Shown here: positions 30,275 through 42,070 of the stretch, one piece after another | Layout: every line of letters starts with the position of its first letter | Position numbering within the stretch: the stretch's first letter is position 1 | NCBI GenBank assembly: GCA_004794655.1 | Contig: SMMW01000053.1 | Location: forward strand, 216,501 to 280,500 | Direction of reading: 5' to 3' | Origin: Marisa cornuarietis | Taxonomy: Eukaryota > Mollusca > Gastropoda > Architaenioglossa > Ampullariidae | Length of the DNA: 64,000 nucleotides | Position numbers and translations under genes: made by a program | Notes under the pieces: model-generated | The model's database searches: none | Seen by the model: the letters and a program-made list of their open reading frames with translations, nothing else | Told to the model about the DNA's origin: nothing

Positions 30275-31040
30275 AATTAATAAGGTAACGAGTGAACGAA
30301 CGAATGTGTCAATAGAAAGAAGGACAAGAGAGAGAGAAAGAGAGAGAGATGACAAAACTGATGGAAGGGGACGTCAGAAGAACAGAAGACCGATATATAA
30401 ATCTGTTGCCTACGGCTAGCTGGCCCACAGGGGGGAAAAAACGATGCCTCGAGAGGCAGGCGATCGATAATCAAGTATTTATTTATTAGTTTGGTGTGGC
30501 TTTAACCCCGGATGCCAGCTATTCAGACTTAAGCTATTTCACGCTGCTGTGGTCTGGGTTCAAGAGGCTGGCGAGTGCTTGCACATGCGCGAAGGGACGG
30601 CGACAAAGGAACGACAGACCTTCTTCTTCTTCTTGTGAGTGAGGGGGGGGGGTGGGGAAGTAGGAGGATGTGGGAGGTGTAGAGAAGTCAAAAGAAAAAT
30701 GGTCCAATTTCAAGATTCACTGATTTCGTGAACAAAGCACAAATACACGAAAAGGTATCAGACCACTGATTTCGCAATTTTTTCTTCTATTTGGCAATAA
30801 GCCGCTGTCTCCATCTCTTCCGCAAATAATAATAATAATAACAACAAAAATACCAATGTATATATCACAGAATCCCAGCATGTGGCCAAACTCTTTGCGC
30901 TTCGCATTACGAGACCAAGTATTGGGAATAAGAAAATATAGTACCTGAGGGTAAAAATTTGGAAAATTTTCTTCTATGCTCTCCCTCTCGCACAAAAACA
31001 CACACACACACGTCCCCTTCCTTAAATGTAAACTACTTTA
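21132..31040. other. Gene-poor region upstream of the serpin
   Basis: The first few hundred bases should hold the serpin promoter; no clear TATA-like box is visible. Beyond that I found no recognisable exon. Repeats include (AC)n at 26001-26056 and 27553-27609, (TTGA)n at 27297-27347, (GT)n at 28670-28703 and (GATA)n at 30239-30273, plus pyrimidine-rich stretches around 24.1-24.25 kb. Confidence 0.55.
27297..27400 (-). mobile_element. Retroelement 3' end with (TTGA)n tail
   Basis: The segment at 27361-27400 (atgacaatgactaacttt on plus) matches one at 44014-44055. Both abut a simple repeat on the same side. This fits the 3' terminus of a LINE or SINE inserted on the minus strand and ending in a microsatellite. 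Confidence 0.5.
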
Positions 31041-31051
31041 AACGGCAGTGG

Positions 31052-31157
31052 GAGTGGTGTTACTGCAGTGGTAGTGGTGTTACTACAGTGGTAGTGGTGT
31101 TACTACAGTGGGAGTTACTGCAGTAGTAGTGGTGTTACTACAGTGAAAGTGGTGTTA
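31052..31157. repeat. 20-bp minisatellite
   Basis: About five copies of gtggtgttactacagtggta with small changes and one shortened copy. It lies directly beside the LINE 3' end at 31158. Confidence 0.85.
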
Positions 31158-31395
31158 CTATGATGATGATGATGGCCATTTGTAATACACAGGTATCTAT
31201 TCAGAAGAATGCTCATTGGGCAGCAAAAACAAAATAAATAAAAAAAATAAAAAATAATAAAGTAAATAAATAGATAAAACACCAGGAAAGTAAAAAATAA
31301 AGACAGAAGTGTTGCTTGGTTGTTTAAGTTTAAGTCCGTCTTAAATAAACAGATGGGTCTTCAGTCTTTTTCGAAACGTGGTTGGTGAGGTGATG
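31158..31395 (-). mobile_element. LINE 3' fragment (L2/CR1-like ORF2 C-terminus and tail)
   Basis: A minus-strand frame ending at 31341 reads TTFRKRLKTHLFI then stop. It resembles the terminus FKSALKTHLFL of the LINE in the serpin intron. An A/T-rich 3' UTR and a short (ATC)n tail follow. The rest of the element is absent. Confidence 0.6.
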
Positions 31396-33584
31396 GTGGA
31401 CAGTGACAGTGAGAGTGACAGTAACATACATTATTGAAAACAAAAAGGTCCTGTACGGCCATTTGAAGCATGAAGTTGAGCAAACAAGCAGACTATCACA
31501 TGTACTATTTCTTACTGAATTTCCCTTCCAAACACAATCTGTGGTTGTCGCTGCCAAAGGCTGAAGCACAATCTTTGCGACCTCCTCGTCCAGCAGCAGG
31601 GTTTATATGGACTGCAGGCCCACCATCATATACAACGCCTGGCTTATCAAATGACTTCGTGGAAAACAGGGTCTGGCAGGAAAGCCCTACAAACGCCGGC
31701 TTTCGTCCGCCGCCACTGAAGCCTAACTTCAGTTACGTTAAAGCGATTTTTCGAGTCCGTCACCGTTAACTGTCATCTGATGAAGGGAAAGGGAAGGTGG
31801 GGGGGGAGGCAAATGGCGGTGACTAGTAACGGATCAAAGAAAATGTGTTTTACGCATGTCAGGGTCGCGGCGGCTAGGGTCGTAATATTCGGGAGGCGCT
31901 TTCGCCCCCCCCCTCCCCACTGTTCCGATAAACTTCGGCTTCTTTTACTGCCGGATCCTTGGCAAGTGGAGTGACGTGGTATTGTCGCTGGATGCGAGTT
32001 CCTGTAATAACTCTTGCATGCAGTCGGTAAAATGCAGCTGAAGAAATTGGCTGCTTGCGTGTACTTCCTCTCGGGAATAGAAAATTCGGGATACTTCATT
32101 GCGACTTCATGCATTAGGGCGTGCGCGCGTGCGTTTGTGTGTGTGTGTGTGTGTGCGTGCATATTTGTGTGTGCCTACGTGCATGCGTGTGTGTTTGTGT
32201 ATCTGAACTTTAAGATTGAGAACAAAGTGGGTCTGCTGCGTGTCGTGTGCAAGACCAGTGACGTCACACAAGAACGAGCGCAGATGCCCGTAATGATGTG
32301 GCAGACGACACTCGCCGGCTCGCGCCCAAGAAAGTGTGACAGGATATTTTTACAATACTTTATGTATCAGCCTCCAGACCGATCGGGGAATCTGTAGATT
32401 AAATCAGGAGCTAACTCCACTGCTGATCGCGGACAAAAAGACTGGCACTTATGGCGGCCGGCGTCACGTGAACAAGTCAGGTGTGTGAAGCATTCATGCG
32501 AGCTGCTACTGGCTCCACCAAGCTATGTGTGGAAACAAAGCTTATTCCATTATGTACACTGCAGATTTTGTTCTGGCATCCACATCGTTTCTTTTTTATG
32601 ATTTTATATATATTTTAAACAGTATGAAGTAAACTATTAAACTGCCTGCCTTTGCCTTCATCCTCTTACTTTGAAAAGATTCTGTTTCTCATGAACAGCT
32701 ACAAATCATTAGCTTCATTTTTATCATGACTTATCGTATTCATCATTTATTTATTTATTAATAATAATATTTATTTATTTATTAGGCATAAATAAATGAC
32801 AATACTTGTATAGAAGCAATGTTAGCAATGTCCCTAAATAAGTCCCTGATATTTTACCCCCGTGAGACCTTGACTTCACTTTGTTTTATTTTATTTTGTT
32901 GTTTCTTTTTTCTTTCTTCTTCTGTGATATCTGTATTGATAGGACTTATGTTTCTATGCATGTCAGAATTGAGTTAATAGATGTATTTTCAGCTTCGATT
33001 ATTCGAAAAGGATTCCTTAGACGTATCTCTAAGGTCTGCAATAAGTAATCAATTAATGCGAGGTTAAAAGAAGAGAGTACTTGGAATCTCGATATAAAGC
33101 ACCCATTTGGATTACAGTTTACAAACAAATTATATCATGGATCTCTTGTAACAGATTTGCTTCTCCTGTCGTCTTGAAACCAGGTCTTCCTGATGAGCAG
33201 TCTTCATTATCTTGCTCTGTGGTCAGTTGGTTTCCAGTCGATTTGTTTCCTTTGTTTCACGCTGTTTGAGAATCATTGACATCAGGGATTGGGTACTGCC
33301 ATACCCGTCAGTTAATCTTGATTTTTATTGTCCTCGTCACCTGTGTTGAGGGTCTGAGGTTGCTGTTCCAGTGATGCCGCTCGTTTGAATCCATTTCACT
33401 GACTAGGAGACAAAATTCTCGTCGCCAGGAGACGAGACTCCTTCATTCTCTTACGCAATCGGCGTTTGATGGAAGTGAATCGAATGTCAAACCTTCTGTC
33501 AGAAACTTTCTGTAGGCTGGCACTTGTGCGACCCCATCCCACGGGGAAACTGGGGAAGTGACACAGTGTACCACATCCCCATCC

Positions 33585-33750
33585 ACGTTCGTTATAATGG
33601 ACAGTTTTTTTCATTTTTCAATTTGGTCTTGAATTTTAGGTCGTTATACTGAAAAATTTATTATAGTGAAATTCGTTATATCAAGATTTATTTTACATTT
33701 TGTTCTATGAGAATCTACTAGGACTTGAAATTTGTTATTTCAAGATTCTA
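33585..33750. repeat. Possible DNA-transposon terminus (Tigger/pogo-like)
   Basis: Repeated cgttataa-type words (cgttataatgg, cgttatact, cgttatatcaag) resemble the ends of Tigger/pogo-type elements. There is no transposase and no matching second end, so this is a weak call. Confidence 0.2.
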
Positions 33751-34859
33751 CCTGAATACTTAGAAATGTACATGAATCTTGACAGCGGACAGTTAGAAAA
33801 TGTGCGTCCTGCTACAAAGTTTAATAAATGTAAAACTTTCATTATTTATGGAAACTATCGAATATATTTAAGATAATATACACTTTAATGGATTCTGATA
33901 CCATCCACATAATTCCACAAATATTTATAATCTGTCCTCAATCGTGCCATCTATCTACATACTTTATTCCAACTGAACGTGCATCTCAAATTTTTAAGAT
34001 TCAGCATTTTAAAAAAATCGTTGATAAATATGTCAACAATAATCGGAGAATTATTAGCAGATGGATTTTGTGCGAAAGCAGCAAGTATCGGCCAAAAGGA
34101 GATATAAAATCCCCACATGCCCGATGTCAGAAGCTCATTCAGGTTGGGCAGCCTCGGCAAAAGTACGAAGATAATCTTACGAGACCTCAGAGGTAAGAGA
34201 CCTCAGAGGTAGGTGCTCCATACACAAAGTACAAACAGACGGTACATCACAGCCAGTGGTAAGAGAAGGACACTTGGCAATCTTTGAAGATTTAGCGAGG
34301 AGTGTTATTAATTTTTATTGCTCTTTAATAAAACAAGTAGGAGAGTGAGCAGAGGTGTAAAGGTGTGATGGCAAGTGTTACTGTTCATGTAGAAAGGTAA
34401 GCATGTAAATAAGAATGGGTAACTGCAACAGTGTAAGTGTGAATAAATTATGTTTATGTTAGTTCGTAAGTGTTGAACCGTCAATGTAAATGTGTAAAGG
34501 TAAATGGATAAGTTGTAATATGTAAAAGTCAATGTGTAAAAGTAACATTTCACATCACTGGTGTCTTACACACACCTGTCCAGAATGTTACAGGTGTTCC
34601 TGCACTGTATTACATTTACTGATCACCTGACCTCATGTACACAAACGGGTGTCTATCTACGTTCTTAGTGTATTTATAATTAAAAGTTATTTAGATTTCA
34701 TAATTTGTTCTTTAGCTCATAATTGCCCTGTAAACACCAGGCAGCATTTTTGGTCTTACTTTACTGTTGGGGCAGTTATTTTAGGTTCCGTGACTGATAA
34801 ACAGTCACAACATCCATAGCAAGCACATATTTACACACACAACACAAATATATATATAT

Positions 34860-35026
34860 ATATAGTAAAAACACACACACACATACATACAAACACGCAC
34901 ACAGAGAAATCAGCACACACAAGCACGCACACACGTTTCACAGGGAACCACACGCATACACAGAAATCAGCAAGCGCACACATACACACACACAAGCATG
35001 CACGAACACACGCTCTACAGGGAATA

Positions 35027-35085
<59 letters not shown>

Positions 35086-35211
35086 GAGAGAAATCAGCAC
35101 ACACAAGCACGCACACACGTTCCACAGGGAACCACACGCACACACAGAAATCAGCACGCGCACACGCACACACACACACAAGCACGCACAAACACGCTCT
35201 ACAGGGAACAC

Positions 35212-35240
<29 letters not shown>
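34860..35240. repeat. CA-rich compound satellite, about 186-bp unit x 2
   Basis: A block with aaatcagcacacacaagcac, then cagggaaccacacgc, then ctctacagggaa and an (AC)n run occurs twice (from about 34905 and from about 35091). The long Val-Cys frames here are repeat artefacts. Confidence 0.85.
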
Positions 35241-35243
<3 letters not shown>

Positions 35244-35783
35244 ACGCAGAGTAGGATGCGACGTCATGCGCATGTCTGTCCAAGTGAGTTTGCTGTGACT
35301 GTGAACACGGGATTGAGTTTCAAATTCTGATTGATTTTTTACACTGTAGACTGACAAGTCTGCCAGAGTCAACACCTTTTGAACTGCTGCCGGCGGGCGG
35401 GAACCTGCAGATCACGTGACTGCAGACCACCCTAGCGACGCAAACCTCCCTCCAGTGTGGACATTTCCACCTTCATCTGCATGTGTAATACGGCAAGTGG
35501 CCAGCAGTCAACAAACACCTCGACATTTATTTTTAACTGGTCAGATGCCACCCAATCTCCGACTGTCAGCATGGACAAGGAGGGAAAAACCCCCAAAGCT
35601 ATTAAAAGCAGGCAAGCGTTGTCGTTGTTTCTAATCTGACCGCTTGTTAACATTTTTACTTGAAGAACATGTCTAATCGCCCTTAGCTTTTTATGTTATC
35701 TTGTTATTATTTCATTTATTCTTTTGTGGATTCACTACCTCACTTGTTTGTTTGACTGTTTGTTCATTTGTTTTGTTTGTTTT

Positions 35784-35881
35784 TTGGTTGGTTGGTTGGT
35801 TGGTTGGTTGGTTGGTTGGTTGGTTGGTTGGTTGGTTGGTTGGTTGGTTGGTTGGTTGGTTGGTTGGTTGGTTGGTTGGTT
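35784..35881. repeat. (TTGG)n microsatellite, about 24 copies
   Basis: A perfect tetranucleotide array of roughly 98 bp. Confidence 0.97.
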
Positions 35882-36716
35882 TCACAGTCGCTGAGTACAC
35901 CAGCCACTTGATTACAGTCTGTCGACTTCGCCATGATGTGAGGCACTAAGGTACCGTTAACCTCTGTGTCAGTGTACTTACATTTAGTTTAGATAATACA
36001 TTGATGATAGGCTGCACAAAGATGGTGGGAATGGTTATAGGGACTAGGCTATATATATATATATATGTGATACATAACGGGACATTAATAGATAAACAAA
36101 AGACAACAATGAAACTGACACCTAAGAAAGCACACGAGAAATCCTCACAAAAAAAACAACAAAAACAAATCCAAGGAAAATATCCGGCTGTCTGCCAATA
36201 ACATGAGAGGCTAGTTACATCAGGGCTACAGGGCACGAGTTTGACAGGGTGGCATTGCGGGTGACGGGGTCACATGATGCTTAAAAAGCTGAAGGAAAAA
36301 TGATGGTTTTATCGATTGGAGCATTTTAAAGGGCAAACGGTGGTCCCAGAATAACGAATCTGAGAAAATGCTTATTCATGAAGTATCATCATAACTGTTT
36401 ACGGTTGCGCAGTGAAATTTAAAAATGTTCTGTTGACAGTTCTGTGTCTTCTTTAACTTACTGCTGACTGCTTGAAAATAGCATTCTATTTACATGCTCA
36501 CGTGCACACTACAAAAAGCGAACACATTGAGGGCAGTTATAACAAACAACAAAGAGAGATGAAGGAGAGAGTTCAGGAAGGAGCTGAGAACGGAAGAAAT
36601 ATACTTGAGAATAGAAAAGAGAAAGATTAACACGAGATAGTCAGAGAGAAAAAGATCATATAGACCAATATTTGTACTACTGGAGAGCGTGGGCTACTGA
36701 AGCAGCAAAATGAATG

Positions 36717-36966
36717 GCACCACCACCACCACCACCACCACCACCACCACCACCACCACCACCACCACCACCACCCCATAGTCACGAACAGCTTGAAAAA
36801 CGTGAATGCTATATGTGATGAATATGAGGGTTAGTTGCTGGTTGTTGGTGGTTGGTAGATACCATTAGTGAGAGAGAGATGAATGGCGCTGGAGGCGAGG
36901 TCGGAACTTAACGGCCGTCACTTGTCCAGTCAAATCCGCTCTACCACTGCGCCACCGCGCTGCCCC
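36717..36966 (-). mobile_element. tRNA-derived SINE with (TGG)n tail
   Basis: The minus strand starts at 36966 with GGGGCAGCGCGG, then a perfect A-box-type motif TGGCGCAGTGGTAGAGC. A weak B-box-like AGTTCCGACC follows about 45 nt on. The body then runs into a (TGG)n array (36775-36717), which would be the 3' tail. The A box matches the RNA polymerase III promoter of tRNAs; the segment does not fold as an intact tRNA. Confidence 0.6.
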
Positions 36967-37889
36967 TAGATGAGAGTGAGCCAGTATCATAGAAAAGATG
37001 TGAAGCATCTCCACTGCTGCTCAACGAAACAATATTTTAATCTTCATCACTTCATGTGTACAAACCTTGCACGTGCACGTGTCTTACAATTCATTCATCC
37101 ATCCCGTGATAGGTCGTGACTAACATACCCCGGAGGTACTGGATAAACTCAGAGACTGACAACGTGTTGAGCTGTGATGAGCAAGTGCTGTTGATGAACA
37201 TTTTTCAAGACTTATTACCACCGTTTTTAATTAATACTCTGTCTGTTAATCATAATTTTGAGGCTACGCTCACGACACAGCTTTACTGTGAACTAAGAGT
37301 GACCTAAGTTCGACTTTACTGTTGTAAAATCCGCCATTAAATCGCCAGTTATCATAAGATTATAACCTTAACATGATGTAGCTCACCCTTCAAAGGCATT
37401 TTGCAGGAAGCGACATGAATTTCTTTGATCTTTAAACTGATTTGCATACAAAAGGTAAACAACTTATTACCTGTCTAATATTTCGGTTAGTTATCGCTGA
37501 TAGTGAAGTCATTATATTTGCTTACTTGAATTAGTTACTACAATTAGATGCACAGACACAAATCTGTTGTTTATCAAAAAAAAGATACAATATTTTGATG
37601 AGTCAGCCCTGCAGACTCTTTCTTTGTGTGAAATAAATACTGTATAGAGGCTTTTTAAATTTTCCCCTCCAATCCGGTAAACCTTTTTTTCGTAATCTAC
37701 CTCTGTGTTGACGAGAGAACAGAAAGACAAAGTAAAAAAAAAAAACGAAAAACAAAGAGAAGAAGGCAAAAATGACAAAAAGACGAAGTCGTTAATTTGT
37801 CAGGGCTGAGAAAGTTGCTGCTGGAGAGATAAAAATAAAAGAAGTAGTATGGATCTCTGTCTGGCGACTCAGCTAGTGCCAAGCTCCTT

Positions 37890-38070
37890 ACTCGGCTGAG
37901 TGAGTTGCCTAATTGAGTTTTGCTCTGGTGTTTCCGAGGAATCTTCGTGCTTGGCCGAGTCACTGACTCTCCCAGCCACCAGCAGGACAGCCAGGGTGAG
38001 GCGCCAGCACCGGCCAGCAACGGACAGGAGGTGGTGGACGCATGGCGGCCGAGCAGATGTCAGAGCTAAG
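37890..38070 (-). CDS. Candidate exon with signal-peptide-like segment
   Basis: A minus-strand frame holds a hydrophobic run (CWRLTLAVLLVAG) followed by a polar acidic stretch (DSAKHEDSSETPEQN). It ends at a good donor (CCGA, then GTAAGG). There is no in-frame ATG. A Kozak-like ATG (GCCGCCATG) sits nearby in another frame, and an acceptor-like site (GCTTCCTTAG) lies upstream, so it may be an internal exon. No other exon of the gene was found and no family is recognised. Confidence 0.3.
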
Positions 38071-38152
38071 GAAGCAGGCGACACGGACGACAATCAGGTG
38101 CCTAGAGGGGAGACAACCAATTATCCACCAAGCAAGGGGGAGGCTTTAGATG

Positions 38153-38188
<36 letters not shown>

Positions 38189-39729
38189 AATGAAAAGTTT
38201 TCTCTCCACCTAAAAACAGGGACGGAAAACGAAAGTTCAATGAAATGAATAACCCACCATAGGCGCTTCACTTCGTGGTTTCTCACTCACACCTGCATTT
38301 CCCCGCTTCTCCATCAAGAAACCGCTTTACCCAGCGTATGACTGTCTCACATCAACACTCATCACCGTAAACAACTTGATTTTGTCTGTCTGTGAATTTT
38401 TGTTCAAGGAACTTTCGTCTCGATTTTAAAGGGCAACCTGAGTGTAACATTTTTTTTTCTAAATGATCGGGTTAAGTTCACATCAAAATAATAATTCTCA
38501 TATATGAGTGCATAATTATGTTGAATTTACAAGATTTAGGCTTTCAAATATCGGAATTTTTACCTGCCACTAGGAAAGCAGAAGAAAATTACTCTCCTAT
38601 ACTGAAGAGTTCTGTTGCCTATAAGTAGTATTTTTAACAGCGAGTCCAGCAAATGTAGGCATGTCTTCTAGTCAGATGAAGAAACACTCAGGTTGTCGTG
38701 TTCAAGAAGCAAATTTCTGCCCAGAAAATGAAACGGATGATTTTACAATACAGCCTTACAGATTTAAACTTTATTTAGAAGGATTGACTGAAGTTAAACA
38801 AATTAAAAAGCTTAAAGAAGTTTAATCGACAGACTGGTAAGTCACGAGCTTCTATTACATGTCCGTGAGTAAATAAATCCTCTCCCCATCAAAATTTAAT
38901 GGGCAATAATAATGGTTATTGCAGTCTACGTTGTATTATTACTGATTGTCTGTTACAAAGTGATTGGATAACAATCGCTTTTGAAATGCTTTGAGCACAT
39001 TCTTGAGTACAGGGTGGGATGAAATTTGCACAGCAGGTTTCAACAAAGCCGACATCAGTATAATTGTACAGATCTCTGGACAAAGTTAATCCACTGGCGT
39101 TTGTACCCATTATCCTTAGAAACCAACTTTATCTGAGTGTTGAAGAGAATATTAAGCAAAAGTACACTGAGTCCTCGAAATCAGCTCATGTAGAAGACCC
39201 TACTTTTAGAAATACTACCGATTTGTCACTTCCTGTTTTCTCGACCAATCCAGGTGTGATTAAGAAAATTAATATTATTTTTCTCGTTCTTCTTCTTTAA
39301 AAAATACCACCAGAATATGTTTTGATGGTAGTTTATGCTCTATTTCTAGCAATTTTCCTTGAGCGCTCGTGTTGCCCTTTAAGAATTCAATAAGAGCAGG
39401 CTGATTGGGAGACGAACTTCTGATCACACTTCTCTTTTGTTGTGCAGTGGGTGGAAACTGTAAGCGTCTGTTGACGAGTTTGCTGACTAGGCGGTACCAC
39501 GTGACTACCACCAAGCCCGTTTTATCCAGATATTTCCTCAGAGTTATGACTATTGCGCCTGACCTCATCATCATCCTCATTATTATAAAATAAGTTAGTC
39601 ATACGTTAAAGGCGAGGAAAACGACAAAGAGCGTAGACTTGCAGACACGTGTGTCATAAAGACAAGTACACGATGAGCGGAAACATTTCTATGACTTACA
39701 GAAACATATAAAACAGACACATTTTTATA

Positions 39730-39761
<32 letters not shown>

Positions 39762-39817
39762 TTTATGACCCAAATAAACATTTAAATGATGCACGGGCAC
39801 ATTACTGTCACATGCTC

Positions 39818-40245
39818 GTTACAGTGAGCTAGAGACTCATGTCCTGTGACGTACATACTCATCACTGTGAGCCAGAGACTCATATCCTGTGATGTGCAGA
39901 CTCATCACTGTGAGCCAGAGACTCATGTCCTGTGACGTACATACTCATCACTGTGAGCCAGAGACTCATGTCCTGTGACGTACATACTCATCACTGTGAG
40001 CCAGAGACTCATATCCTGTGATGTGCAGACTCATCACTGTGAACCAGAGACTCATGTCCTGTGACGTACATACTCATCACTGTGAACCAGAGACTCATGT
40101 CCTGTGACGTACATACTCATCACTGTGAGCCAGAGACTCATATCCTGTGATGTGCAGACTCATCACTGTGAACCAGAGACTCATGTCCTGTGACGTACAG
40201 GCTCAGCACTGTGAGCCAGAGACTCATACCCTGTGACGTGTAGCC
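39818..40245. repeat. 43-bp minisatellite with trimeric higher-order structure
   Basis: About ten copies of a 43-bp unit are present. Two variants, one with gtcctgtgacgtacata (a) and one with atcctgtgatgtgcaga (b), occur in the order a, b a a, b a a, b a, then a diverged copy. This gives a 129-bp superrepeat. Confidence 0.92.
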
Positions 40246-40764
40246 ACATTACTGTGATGAACTGACACTTTGCTGTACAACTGTAATCGTCACACATCAA
40301 GACACTGAGTTTCCTAAGCTTTATCGTTCAGACATTTTATCTCGCATCCGCGTTAATGTGTCCCACAGTTTCCTTAACTTTCTCTCTTTGTCTTATTCTT
40401 CCTTCGACTGAGTAAGACAAAAAACTTCTTTCTTCTTCCAAAAAATTCCTAGAAGTTGCTTACCCCTTTACCCACCCGCCTCTCAGCCTCTCTCTTCACG
40501 CACGCGCTTAGCAAGTAGCCCGAGGTGTCCTTCAATCATCCTGTTGAGCCCTGAATGAAGTGACGTGGGAAGCACGTTGAACCAATCCTTGCTAGCGAGG
40601 GCTCCAGTCTAGCCACACCCGCTTTCTCTTCGCCAAGCTTTACCCGGGGCAGAGTAGTGCTGAGTAACGGGTGTTTGTACTCAAGAAACAAGAGGTAGGA
40701 AGAGACAACAGATTCATCAATTCATGGCACATACAAAAATCTGATAAAGAAAGCAGAATATGGA

Positions 40765-40788
40765 TGTGTGTGTGTGTGTGCGTGTGTG

Positions 40789-40824
<36 letters not shown>
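40765..40824. repeat. (GT)n microsatellite
   Basis: About 60 bp of GT with a few GC interruptions. Confidence 0.95.
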
Positions 40825-40826
<2 letters not shown>

Positions 40827-41841
40827 CTGTTTGTTTCTTTTTCTCTTTCTCTCCCTCTCTGAGTGAATGTGTGTGCGTACGTAGGTGAGATCGTTTGACG
40901 TAGGGTTTGTCTGTATTTGATTTCTGATAACATTCCCATTGTTTATCCCACCAACATCAGACATGACAGCAATGTTTCTGTCAAAGTCGTTGTCTAGGTA
41001 ACTCTGCTCTGTCACGTGCTCATCTTTTATGTTTAAAATGTTCTGTCTTCTGAGGTCTGACCGCTGGCTGCAGAGACAGCAATAGTAAGAAACTGCGACA
41101 TACACCTTGTATGCACAACCGAGTTTCATACGTTGACAGGGTACAGGGTACAGGGTACCCTATGGGAGCAAAAGAAAGGGTTTGGGACCAGCAAAAAGGT
41201 AGAGGAGATGGAAAATGCAAGCGAGAAAAAGAGGAATAACGGGTACTTAGATTCACATTGACGCACACACCTACTCACAAACACACACAAACACATGCAT
41301 AGACGCACTCACGCGGCTCAAAATCAGCAAAAAAAAAAGTGGAAGCCGCCATGAGTTGTGCCTGATCAATGGCTAGCCATTATGGTCTGTGTACAGTGCC
41401 AGCAACTAGCACCCAGTTAAAACCTAATGGCTGGCCCAACGGGTAGGAGGCGGGTGGACTGTAATACATAAATAAAGTCGCGCGGCGTCTGGTGAATTAG
41501 CGGAGAGGAAAAATTGGAGAAATGGGTTTGAACAAGGCGAGGTTTTCACTTGTGAACAAAAGGGGGACTTGAGAAGTCAGTGACACTGGTCCAGAGACGA
41601 GTGGGTGGTGCTCTCCGGGTGGAATGCTTCATCGGGTGGTGGTGGTGGTGGAAAGGGGTGGATGGGTGGGAATGTTGAGTCTCACACGTGCAACAGGGGT
41701 ACCACACACACGCGAAACGGTTCCAGTCGTTGCACGCCTCCTCAGCAGACGACAGTCGTGACAGCGGGTCTGCCAGCGTGGAGGCGGAGACGGCACAGTC
41801 AGGGCGGCGCGGCGCGGCACGCGGGCGGCGTACTCGGCGGA

Positions 41842-41874
41842 CATAAAAGTGGGTGCGGGGCTCTTGACTCATTC
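41842..41874 (+). promoter_or_regulatory. Core promoter: TATA-like box and initiator
   Basis: CATAAAAG at 41842-41849 is followed by TCATTC at 41869-41874, a match to the invertebrate initiator TCAKTY. The box-to-initiator spacing is about 29 bases, as expected for a TATA promoter. A GC- and CpG-rich stretch (about 41780-41835) lies directly upstream. Predicted transcription starts near 41871. Confidence 0.6.
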
Positions 41875-42070
41875 ACTCGCCACAGCCCCGCGTTTCCAGC
41901 GCTAAGGTGTCACGCTAGTGTAGGCTCACGCCAGTGCAGGCTCAGCCTAGTGTAGGCTCACGCTAACAGCCGCCTCTCGCCTGGCTGGCCAATCGGCTCC
42001 ACACGCAAGGTTCTACACCCGGCACGAAACTCACCACTGGTAGCACACTGCTCACCTGAAACACACCCAG
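41871..42070 (+). other. Predicted 5' UTR exon ending in a GC-type donor
   Basis: This is the stretch from the predicted start site to CCCAG at 42066-42070. The intron would begin GCAAGT, the consensus of GC-AG introns. It contains a 16-bp tandem repeat at 41911-41958. The next downstream unit on this strand is the signal-peptide exon at 44216. The exon is inferred from motifs only. Confidence 0.4.
41911..41958. repeat. 16-bp tandem repeat x 3 beside the start site
   Basis: cacgctagtgtaggct, cacgccagtgcaggct and cagcctagtgtaggct follow each other directly, with a partial fourth copy. They lie about 40 nt downstream of the initiator. Confidence 0.88.

Noticed and set aside
34831..35283. Long Val-Cys rich open frame on the minus strand
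   Set aside because: It is translated CA-repeat DNA with no domain or signal.
41546..41955. Two overlapping frames on opposite strands at about 41.6-41.9 kb
   Set aside because: They lie in the GC-rich promoter region, cross the predicted start site and show no domain. High GC content explains the lack of stops.
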